Source: Acidimicrobiales bacterium | Lineage (GTDB): Bacteria > Actinomycetota > Acidimicrobiia > Acidimicrobiales > AC-9 | DNA length: 60,105 nt | Reading direction: 5' to 3' | Assembly: GCA_036491125.1 (NCBI GenBank) | Contig: DASXCO010000017.1 | Coordinates: 1 to 60,105 of the forward strand | Shown here: piece after piece, positions 1 through 6,953 of the stretch | Layout: every line of letters starts with the position of its first letter | Numbering within the stretch: position 1 is the stretch's first letter | Notes under the pieces: generated by a model | Database searches by the model: none | What the model was told of the DNA's origin: nothing | The model's input: only the letters and a program-made list of their open reading frames with translations | Made by a program: the position numbers and the translations under genes

Positions 1-131
1 ACGACGAAGAACTCGAGTGGTGACGACGCGTCGTCCTGGAGCAACACCACCCACTGCGACCGGTCGTTCGGCCCTGCGAGCCGTCCGAGAAGAGCGCGTC
101 TCGCAGTGCTGTGCCGGCGCGTGTCGAACAT
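1..131 (-). CDS. ClpS-like protease adaptor, N-terminal fragment (runs off left edge)
   Basis: The minus strand is open from ATG at 131 to the edge, giving about 43 residues that start MFDTRR. The stretch W-V-V-L-L-Q-D-D-A-S-S-P-L-E-F-F-V resembles the core of ClpS adaptors (VVLLNDDYTPMEFVV), which bind the ClpA/ClpC chaperone and hand N-degron substrates to ClpP. TACTCT lies 7 nt upstream of the ATG, the same leaderless arrangement seen at many genes here, which supports both the start and the gene. Only a fragment is visible, so the family call rests on one motif; another small protein with a similar strand is possible. Confidence 0.5.
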   Translation of the reverse strand, partial: MFDTRRHSTARRALLGRLAGPNDRSQWVVLLQDDASSPLEFFV

Positions 132-138
132 GGCGACG

Positions 139-144
139 AGAGTA
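139..144 (-). promoter_or_regulatory. -10 element TACTCT, leaderless start of ClpS-like gene
   Basis: TACTCT on the minus strand is followed after 7 nt by the ATG at 131. There is no Shine-Dalgarno sequence. The spacing implies that transcription begins at or next to the start codon. Confidence 0.45.
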
Positions 145-187
145 CGACAGCCGACTTGGTGCCGAGGGTGACCGGACGGGGTTCGGG

Positions 188-250
188 CGGCGCTCCTTGG
201 CTGAGCGCCGGCCCCGCGTCGCTCCTTGGGGCTCGCGGGGCCAGCGCTCA
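188..250. terminator. Long inverted repeat with a competing hairpin, probable terminator of the 312-596 gene
   Basis: Arms 202-218 and 234-250 are 17-bp inverted repeats with one mismatch (inner arm GGCCCCGCG against CGCGGGGCC, outer arm TGAGCGC against GCGCTCA). A second inverted repeat, CGGCGCT (188-194) with AGCGCCG (204-210), overlaps the left arm, so the two stems cannot form together. It lies 62 nt past the stop of the minus-strand DGPF gene and before the ClpS-like promoter. No T-tract follows, as is usual for high-GC actinobacterial terminators. The rest of 145-311 shows no supported gene. Confidence 0.5.
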
Positions 251-311
251 ACGCATGCCGGTTGGCCTGTCCTCAGGCAGAGCCGCTACCGATCGAGCGG
301 GGCTCCGCCGT

Positions 312-596
312 TCAGGACATGACCTCGCCGACCTCGACACCGCCGTCTCGCTCGAGGATCGGGCAGCCCTTGGCCAGAGTGATGGCCCCCTCGAGGTCGT
401 CTGCGCTGACCAGCGAGTAACCGCCCAGCACCGTGTCCGGCGCGCCGCGTCCGAGCGTGCTGGTGGCGACGACCCGGTCGCCGCGAGCGACGACTCGGTC
501 GCCCATAGTCTCGAACCAGGCGCTCCACTGGTCCACGGCGTCGGGAGTCGGCGTGTAGTTCTTGGGCGCTCGGTAGATGAACACGAACGTGGACAT
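312..596 (-). CDS. DGPF/YCII-family protein 1
   Basis: A 94-residue alpha/beta protein of the YCII-related (DGPF) superfamily: MSTFVFIYRAPKNY at the start and a central segment with G-G-Y-S-L-V-S-A-D-D-L-E-G-A, typical of these small ferredoxin-like proteins. Biochemical function is unknown for the family, although YciI-like members have a conserved His/Asp active-site-like pair. The start at 596 is chosen because AGGAGG sits just upstream; the longer reading to 653 has no such site. It is divergent from a second DGPF gene, and the pair surrounds a candidate ECF42 twin promoter, so it is probably a target of the sigma factor at 1110. Confidence 0.85.
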   Translation of the reverse strand: MSTFVFIYRAPKNYTPTPDAVDQWSAWFETMGDRVVARGDRVVATSTLGRGAPDTVLGGYSLVSADDLEGAITLAKGCPILERDGGVEVGEVMS

Positions 597-657
597 GATG
601 GTCCTCCTTTTCGGCCGGCTGGGAGCCGGCAGGCCGCCGCTCGGTGGCCTCACCTAT

Positions 658-686
658 CCGACGCAGCACCAGAGACAGTTTGGACA
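658..686 (-). promoter_or_regulatory. Candidate ECF42-type promoter of DGPF gene 1 (TGTCCA-N17-CGTC)
   Basis: On the minus strand TGTCCA (686-681) is followed by 17 nt and CGTCGG (663-658). The motif matches the ECF42 promoter type as I recall it (TGTCGA at -35, CGTC-like at -10). The opposite strand carries the same elements at the same spacing. Confidence 0.6.
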
Positions 687-696
687 CAGGCGGGCC

Positions 697-724
697 TGTC
701 CAAATCCCTGGGTGACCTGCGTCG
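697..724 (+). promoter_or_regulatory. Candidate ECF42-type promoter of DGPF gene 2 and the sigma factor (TGTCCA-N17-CGTCG)
   Basis: TGTCCA at 697-702, 17-nt spacer, CGTCG at 720-724. The two -35 elements form an exact inverted repeat, TTTGGACA (679-686) and TGTCCAAA (697-704), with a 10-nt spacer. This would put the sigma factor gene under its own control. Confidence 0.6.
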
Positions 725-772
725 TACAGAGGAGAGCCGTGTATCGTGCGGCGCGTCGGAGCAGGAGGAACC

Positions 773-1135
773 ATGCCCGGTTACATGTTGTTGCTGTACG
801 CACCCGAGGTGGAGGCGACCCAGCAGGCGGAAAGGGACGCCGAGATGCCGCTTTGGAACGAGGTGACCCAGAGCCTCCGTGACGCCGGACTGCTCGTCTC
901 CGTCGGCCGACTGCATCCGGTGGCCAGAGCGACCACGGTCCGAGTGCGCGACGGCGAGGCCGATCTCACCGACGGGCCATTCGCCGTGACCAAGGAGGTG
1001 CTCGGCGGCTACTACCTGCTGGACTGCGCGGACCTCGACGAGGCGCTCGAGCATGCTGCCCGGTTGCCGCTCTCCCGCTATGGGTCGGTCGAGGTGCGGC
1101 CGATGATGGATGTCGACTCGGTCACCACTCCCTGA
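773..1135 (+). CDS. DGPF/YCII-family protein 2
   Basis: A 120-residue YCII-related protein with the segment L-T-D-G-P-F-A-V-T-K-E that gives the DGPF family its name, followed by G-G-Y-Y-L-L-D-C-A-D-L-D-E-A. The ATG at 773 follows AGGAGG (763-768) at good spacing; the upstream ATG at 746 lacks one. The gene overlaps the start of the sigma factor by 26 nt, so the two are almost certainly one transcript with coupled translation. In known ECF42 loci the sigma factor drives expression of neighbouring DGPF genes; their biochemical role is unsettled. Confidence 0.88.
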   Translation: MPGYMLLLYAPEVEATQQAERDAEMPLWNEVTQSLRDAGLLVSVGRLHPVARATTVRVRDGEADLTDGPFAVTKEVLGGYYLLDCADLDEALEHAARLPLSRYGSVEVRPMMDVDSVTTP

Positions 1136-2402
1136 CCGACCGCCGTCCGATGGTGACGATCCGACAGCGGCGGTGGTGGCGCGGGCGTTTCGCGACGAGC
1201 GTGCGTCCGTGCTTGCCACTCTCATCCGCCACGTCGGGGACTTTCAGGTCGCGGAGGACGCCGTGCAGGACGCCTTCGCGGCTGCGATCACGGCCTGGCG
1301 CCGCGACGGCGTTCCCAAGAACCCCGGGGCCTGGATCACGGTCACGGCGCGGCGGCGGGCGATCGATCGCCTCCGTCGGGATCGCTCCGTCTCCGATCGG
1401 GCCGAGCGCCTGGCCGAGCTGGTCCGCCTGGATCAACAGGAGCACCCCTCGGTGAGCGAGGAGAGCGCCGTTGTCGACGATCGGCTGCGGCTGATCTTCA
1501 CGTCCTGCCACCCGGCGCTCGATCTCCAGGCCCGGGTGGCGCTGACGCTGCGCACGCTCGGTGGTCTGACGACCGGCGAGATCGGGCGCGCCTTCCTCGT
1601 GTCGGAGCCGACCATGGGAAAGCGAATCGTGCGGGCCAAGCGCAAGATCGCCGATGCGCACATCCCATACCGGGTTCCCTCCGATGCCGACCTGCCCGAC
1701 CGTCTCCTCGGCGTGCTGCGGGTGGCGTACCTGATCTTCAACGAGGGCTATTCGGCCAGCGAGGGCGATCGTCTGGTACGAGGTGAGCTGTGCAGCGAGG
1801 CGATCCGACTCGGCCAGCTCCTGTCCCAGCTGATGCCCGACGAGGCTGAGGTGTGGGGGCTGCTGGCGCTGATGCTGCTTCACGACGCGCGTCGCGCGAC
1901 ACGGGTCGACGACCAGGGACGCTACGTCACCCTCGACGAGCAGGACCGCTCGGCTTGGGACCGGCAGCAGATCGACGATGGCCTCCAGGCGCTCGCGCAC
2001 GCGGCACGGTTGCGGCGGCCGGGTGAGTATCAGCTGCAGGCCGCCATCACCGCTCTCCATGTTCGGGGCGCCGACGCCGGCGCGACCGATTGGGAGCAGA
2101 TCGCCGAGCTGTATGGAGCATTGGCGGAGGTCAGACCCTCGCCGGTCGTCGAGCTCAACCGCGCTGCCGCCGTCGGGTTCGCGGCGGGCCCCGAAGCCGG
2201 TCTCGCCCTGCTCCGACCCTTGCTCGGCGACTCCGCGCTCGCGGCCTACCAGCCCATGCACGCCACCCACGCCGACCTGCTCAGGCGCTCCGGCGACCCT
2301 GCCGGCGCGGCGCGTGCCTACGAGAAGGCGATCGCCTTGAGCACCAACGCGGTCGAGCGCGCCGAGCTCGAGCGACGGCTCCGGACGCTTCGGGACGGCT
2401 GA
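1110..2402 (+). CDS. ECF42-like RNA polymerase sigma factor with C-terminal TPR-type extension
   Basis: At 430 residues this is about twice the length of a simple ECF sigma factor. Residues about 30-95 are the sigma-2 region (F-Q-V-A-E-D-A-V-Q-D-A-F), about 130-190 the sigma-4 helix-turn-helix (T-T-G-E-I-G-R-A-F-L-V-S-E), and the rest is a helical extension with L-N-R-A-A-A-V and Y-E-K-A-I-A-L repeats like TPR units. This layout with adjacent DGPF genes defines ECF42. In that group the extension is reported to be needed for activity, and no anti-sigma factor is expected; none is seen. The start overlaps the DGPF gene by 26 nt; a GTG further in is possible. Confidence 0.88.
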   Translation: MSTRSPLPDRPPSDGDDPTAAVVARAFRDERASVLATLIRHVGDFQVAEDAVQDAFAAAITAWRRDGVPKNPGAWITVTARRRAIDRLRRDRSVSDRAERLAELVRLDQQEHPSVSEESAVVDDRLRLIFTSCHPALDLQARVALTLRTLGGLTTGEIGRAFLVSEPTMGKRIVRAKRKIADAHIPYRVPSDADLPDRLLGVLRVAYLIFNEGYSASEGDRLVRGELCSEAIRLGQLLSQLMPDEAEVWGLLALMLLHDARRATRVDDQGRYVTLDEQDRSAWDRQQIDDGLQALAHAARLRRPGEYQLQAAITALHVRGADAGATDWEQIAELYGALAEVRPSPVVELNRAAAVGFAAGPEAGLALLRPLLGDSALAAYQPMHATHADLLRRSGDPAGAARAYEKAIALSTNAVERAELERRLRTLRDG

Positions 2403-2411
2403 GTTTTCTTC

Positions 2412-2440
2412 TTGACATCGAACATACGTTCGGGTAGCGT
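2412..2440 (+). promoter_or_regulatory. SOS-controlled promoter: -35 TTGACA, LexA box, -10 TAGCGT
   Basis: TTGACA (2412-2417) and TAGCGT (2435-2440) are separated by exactly 17 nt. The spacer holds TCGAAC-ATAC-GTTCGG (2418-2433), one base away from the actinobacterial LexA site TCGAAC-N4-GTTCGA. LexA bound here would occlude RNA polymerase. Transcription would start about 80 nt before the HNH gene. Confidence 0.8.
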
Positions 2441-2529
2441 GAGCGGTGCCTTCGTGGGCGAGGCAGTCACCGCCCTCCTCTGATCAGCCGAGCGCGCCCA
2501 CAGTGCGCGCCCCACGAGCGAGGAGTGGC

Positions 2530-3660
2530 ATGCCCGAGAGCCCCACGGTGGCGAGCCGGGCCCTGCGGGAGGCGCTGAGGGGCCTGCAGCCCGAGGCGTT
2601 CACCGGCGACGACTGCGCCGCCATGGCCGAGGACCTGGCCCGCACCGAGAAGACCTGCGCCGCGGCCAGGGCCCGCCTGGCCGCCCGGGCGGCCGAGGCC
2701 GGGGCCCATCGCCGGCGGGGCTACGCCAATCCCGTGGAGTGGCTGGCCCGCACCGCCGGCTCCAGCGCCGGCCAGGCCCGCGCCGCCCTGGGCACCGCCG
2801 GTGCCGTCGAGGACTGTCCGGCGACCAAGGAGGCGGTGGTGACAGGCGAGCTGTCGCTTGCCCAGGCCGAGGAGATCACCAGGACCGAGGCGGCCTGTCC
2901 GGGGACCGAGGCCGAGCTGGTGGCCCTGGCCAAGGCCTCGAGCCTGGCGGTGCTGCGCGACAACGCCCGCAGCCGCCGCCTCGGGGCCACCGACGCCGAG
3001 GGCCTGCACGCCGCCCAGCAGGCCGCCCGGGAGGTCCGGGCCTGGCGCGACGACCTCGGCATGGTGCGCCTGGCCGGCGCCCTTCCCCCAACCGTGGGAA
3101 TTCCCCTCGTCAATCGCCTGGAGGCCGAGACCGACCGCATCCACACCACGGCCCGGACAGCGGGGGCCACCGAGCCCCGCGCCGCGCACGCCGCCGACGC
3201 CCTGGTGGCCCTGCTGGCGGGAAAGGCCAGGGCAACCACCCAGGCCGACCTGGTCGTGGTCTGGCAGCGCCCGGGCGACGGCGGGGAGGGGACGGCCCAC
3301 CTCCTGGGCGGGGGCCCGGTCCCGGTGGGTGTAGCCAGGCGCCTGGCCGAGCGGGCCTTCGTGAAGACCCTGATCCACGACGGGGTGCGCATCGAGACGG
3401 TCAAGCACTTCGGGCGCCACATCCCCGCCGAGCTGCGCACCGCCCTCGACCTCGGTGGTCCCCCCGACTTCGACGGGGTCATCTGTGTGGACTGCGGCAC
3501 GCGCCACCACATCCAGTACGACCACGTCGACCCGGTCGCCAACGGAGGCCCCACCACCCGGGCCAACCTGAGCGGCAGGTGCTGGGACTGCCACGAGCTC
3601 AAGACCGAGCGGGACCGCCAGGCGGGACTGCTGGGCGGCAACGGGAGGGAGCCGCCGTGA
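2530..3660 (+). CDS. DUF222 / HNH endonuclease domain protein (13E12 repeat type)
   Basis: A 376-residue protein with an alpha-helical DUF222 region over roughly residues 20-270 and a C-terminal HNH nuclease module near 318-360: C-V-D-C, then Q-Y-D-H-V-D-P at about 329-334, N-G-G, and C-W-D-C-H. The two Cys pairs would bind zinc and the His residues form the beta-beta-alpha metal site. These proteins are abundant and repetitive in actinobacteria and have no settled role; DNA cleavage is inferred. ATG at 2530 is chosen for AGGAG at 2521-2525. The LexA-box promoter upstream agrees with reports that several mycobacterial 13E12 genes belong to the SOS regulon. Confidence 0.87.
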   Translation: MPESPTVASRALREALRGLQPEAFTGDDCAAMAEDLARTEKTCAAARARLAARAAEAGAHRRRGYANPVEWLARTAGSSAGQARAALGTAGAVEDCPATKEAVVTGELSLAQAEEITRTEAACPGTEAELVALAKASSLAVLRDNARSRRLGATDAEGLHAAQQAAREVRAWRDDLGMVRLAGALPPTVGIPLVNRLEAETDRIHTTARTAGATEPRAAHAADALVALLAGKARATTQADLVVVWQRPGDGGEGTAHLLGGGPVPVGVARRLAERAFVKTLIHDGVRIETVKHFGRHIPAELRTALDLGGPPDFDGVICVDCGTRHHIQYDHVDPVANGGPTTRANLSGRCWDCHELKTERDRQAGLLGGNGREPP

Positions 3661-3674
3661 GCGGGGAGGCGGCC

Positions 3675-4430
3675 CTACCCGCCGGTCGCGATGACGAGGC
3701 GGTAGCCGAGATCCATGTCGGAACGCTCGAGCAGGTTGGCGTGACGCGTCGCCCAGCGTCCCGTGCGGAGGTCCGTACGCAGACGGTCGATGCCGCGACG
3801 AGCAACGGAGGGGTCGAGTCGGGCGAGGCCGGAGATGCACGAGCGCACCGAGGCATCAAGGTAGGCATCGGGGCGTCGCCAATAGGCGCAGAGGAATCCG
3901 TCGCGACAGTCCCAGGGGACGGGCACGACGTCGACGCGGTCGGCGTCGAGGGCGTCGGCCACCTGCTCGGGCGAGAGGTCGGGCCCGTAGTCGAGCGCGG
4001 CGATCTCGGGGAGGTAGTCGCGCACGAGCCAGAACGTGTGCTCGAGCGCGGCATCGAAGCAGAGCACGACTCGCCGCTTCGCCACTCGGCGCAGCTGGGC
4101 CAGGCCACGTGCCTTGTCCGACCAGTGGTGGAGGCTCAGGATCGCCAGCGCCGCGTCGAAGGAGCCGGCGGGGAAGGGCAGGTCCTCGGCGACACCACGA
4201 ACGACCGGGCCGGCGCCCGTCGAGCGCTGGGCGATCATGACGGGCGACGGATCGACCGCGACCACGCGTCGGTTGGACGGTTCGTACGAGCCGGTGCCAG
4301 CCCCGACGTCGACGACCCGGTCGGCGTCGCCCAGGGCGTCGTTGATCTGCCGAGCGATACGAGGATCAGGACGACGGTGGCGGGCGTACGAGCGCCCGAT
4401 GTCGTCGTAGCGCTGCCCCGTGCAGCTCAC
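3675..4430 (-). CDS. Class I SAM-dependent methyltransferase
   Basis: A 251-residue protein with the Rossmann SAM-binding motif V-V-D-V-G-A-G-T-G at about residues 40-48, the acidic strand-2 end V-V-A-V-D-P-S, and G-V-A-E-D-L-P-F-P with F-D-A-A-L-A-I-L-S-L-H-H-W, the pattern of Methyltransf_11 (UbiE/biotin-C type) enzymes. The substrate cannot be told. The motif I glycine loop is followed by a short segment, so strand 2 comes early. It converges on the HNH gene with 14 nt between stops and is 67 nt downstream of the FAD oxidoreductase stop on the same side of no clear promoter. Confidence 0.85.
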   Translation of the reverse strand: MSCTGQRYDDIGRSYARHRRPDPRIARQINDALGDADRVVDVGAGTGSYEPSNRRVVAVDPSPVMIAQRSTGAGPVVRGVAEDLPFPAGSFDAALAILSLHHWSDKARGLAQLRRVAKRRVVLCFDAALEHTFWLVRDYLPEIAALDYGPDLSPEQVADALDADRVDVVPVPWDCRDGFLCAYWRRPDAYLDASVRSCISGLARLDPSVARRGIDRLRTDLRTGRWATRHANLLERSDMDLGYRLVIATGG

Positions 4431-4497
4431 CCCCTGTCGGTGTCGCTGGCTCGCGATCCGAGAATTGCACGTCAGGACCGGGCTGGACAGCCCTTGG

Positions 4498-5688
4498 TCA
4501 GCCGAAGCGCGCCAGCTCGAGGCCGCCGACCTCGGCCGGCCGCCGGCCCGAGTCGATCCACCGGGCCAGGGCCCGACCGGTCACCGGCGCCATGAGGATG
4601 CCGGTGCGGAAATGACCCGACGTCATCCAGGCGTTGGCCAGGTTGGGGACGCGGTCCACGAGTGGGAGCTCGTCGGGATGGGCAGGGCGGAAACAGCACC
4701 AGGCGTGGGAGATGGGCACCTGTCCGATACTGGGAAGCGCCGCCTCCAGGTCGTGTCGAATGTTCGCCACCACCCGGTCGTCCACGTCGGGGGAATGATC
4801 GTCGGTGTCGAGCGTCCCGCCGGCGAGGAGTCGGCCGTCGTCGACCTGGGTCACCGTGGGCAGCACGCTGACCGGCAGGTCCAACGTGATCGGCTCGGTG
4901 GCGATGAGGTGCCCCTTCACCAGCGAAGCCGGCACTGACAGCGCCAGGTCGGCGGCGTCGGGCGGTCCGCCGGTGGCGAAGACGACCGTTCCCGGGCTCA
5001 CCGATCCCGCCGTCGTCGAGACCCGTATCACCCGAGCGTCGCTCGTCTCGACACCGGTGACGCCCACATCAGTGGCCAGGTGACGAATCCCGCCGGCCAA
5101 ACGGGCGAGGGCACCGAGAGGGTTGACCCGGGCCTGGTCCCGGACCAGCACACCGCCGACGGGTCGGGCCAGCTGTGGCACCAGGCGGGCGACGTCGTCG
5201 GCGTCGAGCACCTCCGCCCCGGGCGGCAGATCGGCCGAGAGACCCGGTTGCGGATCGAGCCCCAGCCAGTCCATGGACACCAGCCCGACGCCCTCCGGCA
5301 CCAGGTCGTCGAGGTCGCGCCACAGGGTCAGGCTCTCGCGGCCCCGGGCGACGATGCTGGCCCGGTCACTCCCGGCCACGTCCTCATGGTCAGCCTCGCC
5401 GTCACCGGCGCCGGTGCCGAGCCCGTCGCTGTCATGCTGGGCCTCAGGGACGAGGAGCCCGCCGGCGCCCGCCGTGGCACCGGCCCCGAGGGCCGAGCGC
5501 TCGACAAGGGCGACGGTCCCCAGACCTGCCCGCTGGCAGGCCAGTGCGGTAGCCACCCCGAGGATCCCGCCACCCACCACGAGCACGTCCGGCGTGCGGG
5601 GAAGCCGGTCGGGCAGGCCGGGGTCGAGCGCCGCTTCCTCGTGCTCGTCGAGCAGGTCTCGCCACAGCGGATAGAGGGCGGCCACCAT
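4498..5688 (-). CDS. FAD-dependent oxidoreductase of the DAO (glycine/sarcosine oxidase-like) family
   Basis: A 396-residue flavoprotein. The dinucleotide-binding motif D-V-L-V-V-G-G-G-I-L-G lies near residue 33, preceded by a short helical extension. Between the FAD motif region and the substrate domain there is an acidic, Gly-rich insert. A C-terminal segment with S-G-H-F-R-T-G-I-L-M-A-P-V-T-G matches the DAO family's second FAD contact. These enzymes oxidise amines of amino acids (ThiO, SoxB); the substrate here is unknown and no thiamine genes are nearby. The start at 5688 avoids overlap with the upstream gene; a start at 5772 is also open. Likely cotranscribed with the gene ending at 5720. 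Confidence 0.8.
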   Translation of the reverse strand: MVAALYPLWRDLLDEHEEAALDPGLPDRLPRTPDVLVVGGGILGVATALACQRAGLGTVALVERSALGAGATAGAGGLLVPEAQHDSDGLGTGAGDGEADHEDVAGSDRASIVARGRESLTLWRDLDDLVPEGVGLVSMDWLGLDPQPGLSADLPPGAEVLDADDVARLVPQLARPVGGVLVRDQARVNPLGALARLAGGIRHLATDVGVTGVETSDARVIRVSTTAGSVSPGTVVFATGGPPDAADLALSVPASLVKGHLIATEPITLDLPVSVLPTVTQVDDGRLLAGGTLDTDDHSPDVDDRVVANIRHDLEAALPSIGQVPISHAWCCFRPAHPDELPLVDRVPNLANAWMTSGHFRTGILMAPVTGRALARWIDSGRRPAEVGGLELARFG

Positions 5689-5719
5689 CGCATCTCGTCC
5701 CGTCAGCCCGTCATCAACA

Positions 5720-6538
5720 TCATCGCGGAAGGCGCACCTCGACCCGCACGCCGTCGTCGACCGGTTGCACATCGAGACTGCCCCCAGCGCGAGACGCAGC
5801 GATGGCCAGTCGCGAGAGATCGTCGGCCGTCTCCGCCGCGGGGGTGGCGACGGCGACCGCCAAATCGTCCTCCGCCTCGATGCTCACGCTCAGCTCGAGC
5901 CCCCCTCGGGCCAGCGTGCGCAGCAGCTCCCCAGCGAGCCTGGTGACGATGATGGCGGTGGCCGGGTCGGCGGTGACGGGCTGGGTGGGGGTCGCGATCC
6001 GGCCCGGCGTCCCCACGACCTCCCGTATCACCTCCAGCTCGACCGCGACCGCGGCGCACAGGTCCGTGCCGTCCGCCCCGTCCCAACCGGCCGGCATGGG
6101 CAGGGCCAGACCACCGATCGCGTTCCACTCTCGCTCGAGGCGAAGCCGCTCGAGCTCCCACAGGGCATCGGCAACATCGGCGACGGTTCCCACCCCGGAG
6201 CCACTCAGCTCACGTGTGGCGGCGCGTCGCTCCGCGTCCTCGGCGCGACGCTGCGACTCGTCGGCCCGGCGCTCGGCCGCCGACGTGTCGGCGCGGGCTT
6301 GAACGAGGACCGCATCGGCCGCGGTGGCCGCATCGGCCGCCTCGGTTCGCCGCCGCGCCTCTTCCTCGGCCCGCACCTCTACCGCGCGGAGCTGCTCTGC
6401 GGTCTCGCCGAGCTCCCTCTCGAGTCGCTCCGATCGAGACCGCTCGTCGGCCGCCGCACTCGAGCGCCGGACAAGGAGAATCAGCAACACGACAGCCGCC
6501 AGACCAACCGCGACGGTCACGCCCAGCACTGCGGTCAT
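5720..6538 (-). CDS. Membrane-anchored coiled-coil protein with a degenerate GHKL-like C-terminus
   Basis: 272 residues. Residues about 3-24 form one transmembrane helix (hydrophobic AVLGVTVAVGLAAVVLLILL), 28-110 are a charged Ala/Glu/Arg coiled coil, and the last about 110 residues resemble the fold of a histidine-kinase ATPase domain: a helix with A-I-I-V-T-R-L-A-G-E-L-L-R, strands, then S-R-A-G-G-S-L-D-V-Q and V-R-V-E-V-R-L-P. The canonical N, G1 and G2 boxes and a phospho-acceptor His are not evident, so it is unlikely to be an active kinase. It is first in a two-gene unit with the FAD oxidoreductase. Function unknown. Confidence 0.7.
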   Translation of the reverse strand: MTAVLGVTVAVGLAAVVLLILLVRRSSAAADERSRSERLERELGETAEQLRAVEVRAEEEARRRTEAADAATAADAVLVQARADTSAAERRADESQRRAEDAERRAATRELSGSGVGTVADVADALWELERLRLEREWNAIGGLALPMPAGWDGADGTDLCAAVAVELEVIREVVGTPGRIATPTQPVTADPATAIIVTRLAGELLRTLARGGLELSVSIEAEDDLAVAVATPAAETADDLSRLAIAASRAGGSLDVQPVDDGVRVEVRLPR

Positions 6539-6611
6539 GGAACGCGAACGTAGCGTGCCCCGACCATCGCGGGATCATCGACGCCGGTGAACCGCTGCGC
6601 CGTCGTCGCAT

Positions 6612-6864
6612 CCTCCCGTCGATGACATCGCCGTTGCCACCGCGGACCAGGGCGCGCTCTTCGTCACCGACCCGAGCGCCGGTACGTTTTCGGCACTCTC
6701 CACCGCGGGCCTACCAGCGGGCAGTGTTCGCCGCAGAGGCCAGCGACACCAAGACGCCGCTCGTGGGAACGCTGGACCTGGCCACCGGGGTGATCACGCC
6801 GCTGGGCACCACCTTCACAAACCCTCACGGGCTGCTGTTCGTGCCCATGCGTGACGATCGCGGG
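6612..6864 (+). pseudogene. Frameshifted remnant of a beta-propeller-like protein
   Basis: Two adjacent reading frames look coding but neither is complete. Frame 0 (from about 6618) reads D-D-I-A-V-A-T-A-D-Q-G-A-L-F-V-T-D up to about 6722; frame +1 continues V-F-A-A-E-A-S-D-T then G-T-L-D-L-A-T-G-V-I-T-P-L and N-P-H-G-L-L-F-V-P to about 6850. Joined, they resemble the repeat strands of NHL/SMP-30-like propellers. No start, no intact C-terminus, and a shift near 6723. The remainder of the 6539-6953 gap shows nothing else supported. Confidence 0.5.
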
Positions 6865-6941
6865 AACGACGACTCCCGGGCGACGGCTGAGCCGCCGAGA
6901 CGCCGCAGACCGGCAGCTGCGCCTTCTCGGGAAGGCAGTTG

Positions 6942-6947
6942 TAGCCT
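6942..6947 (+). promoter_or_regulatory. -10 element TAGCCT, leaderless start of acyl-CoA synthetase
   Basis: TAGCCT is followed after 6 nt (CTAGGC) by GTG at 6954; no Shine-Dalgarno sequence. Confidence 0.45.
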
Positions 6948-6953
6948 CTAGGC

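Noticed and set aside
2467-3840. 457-residue minus-strand frame across the HNH gene
   Set aside because: No recognisable domain; antisense of DUF222/HNH.
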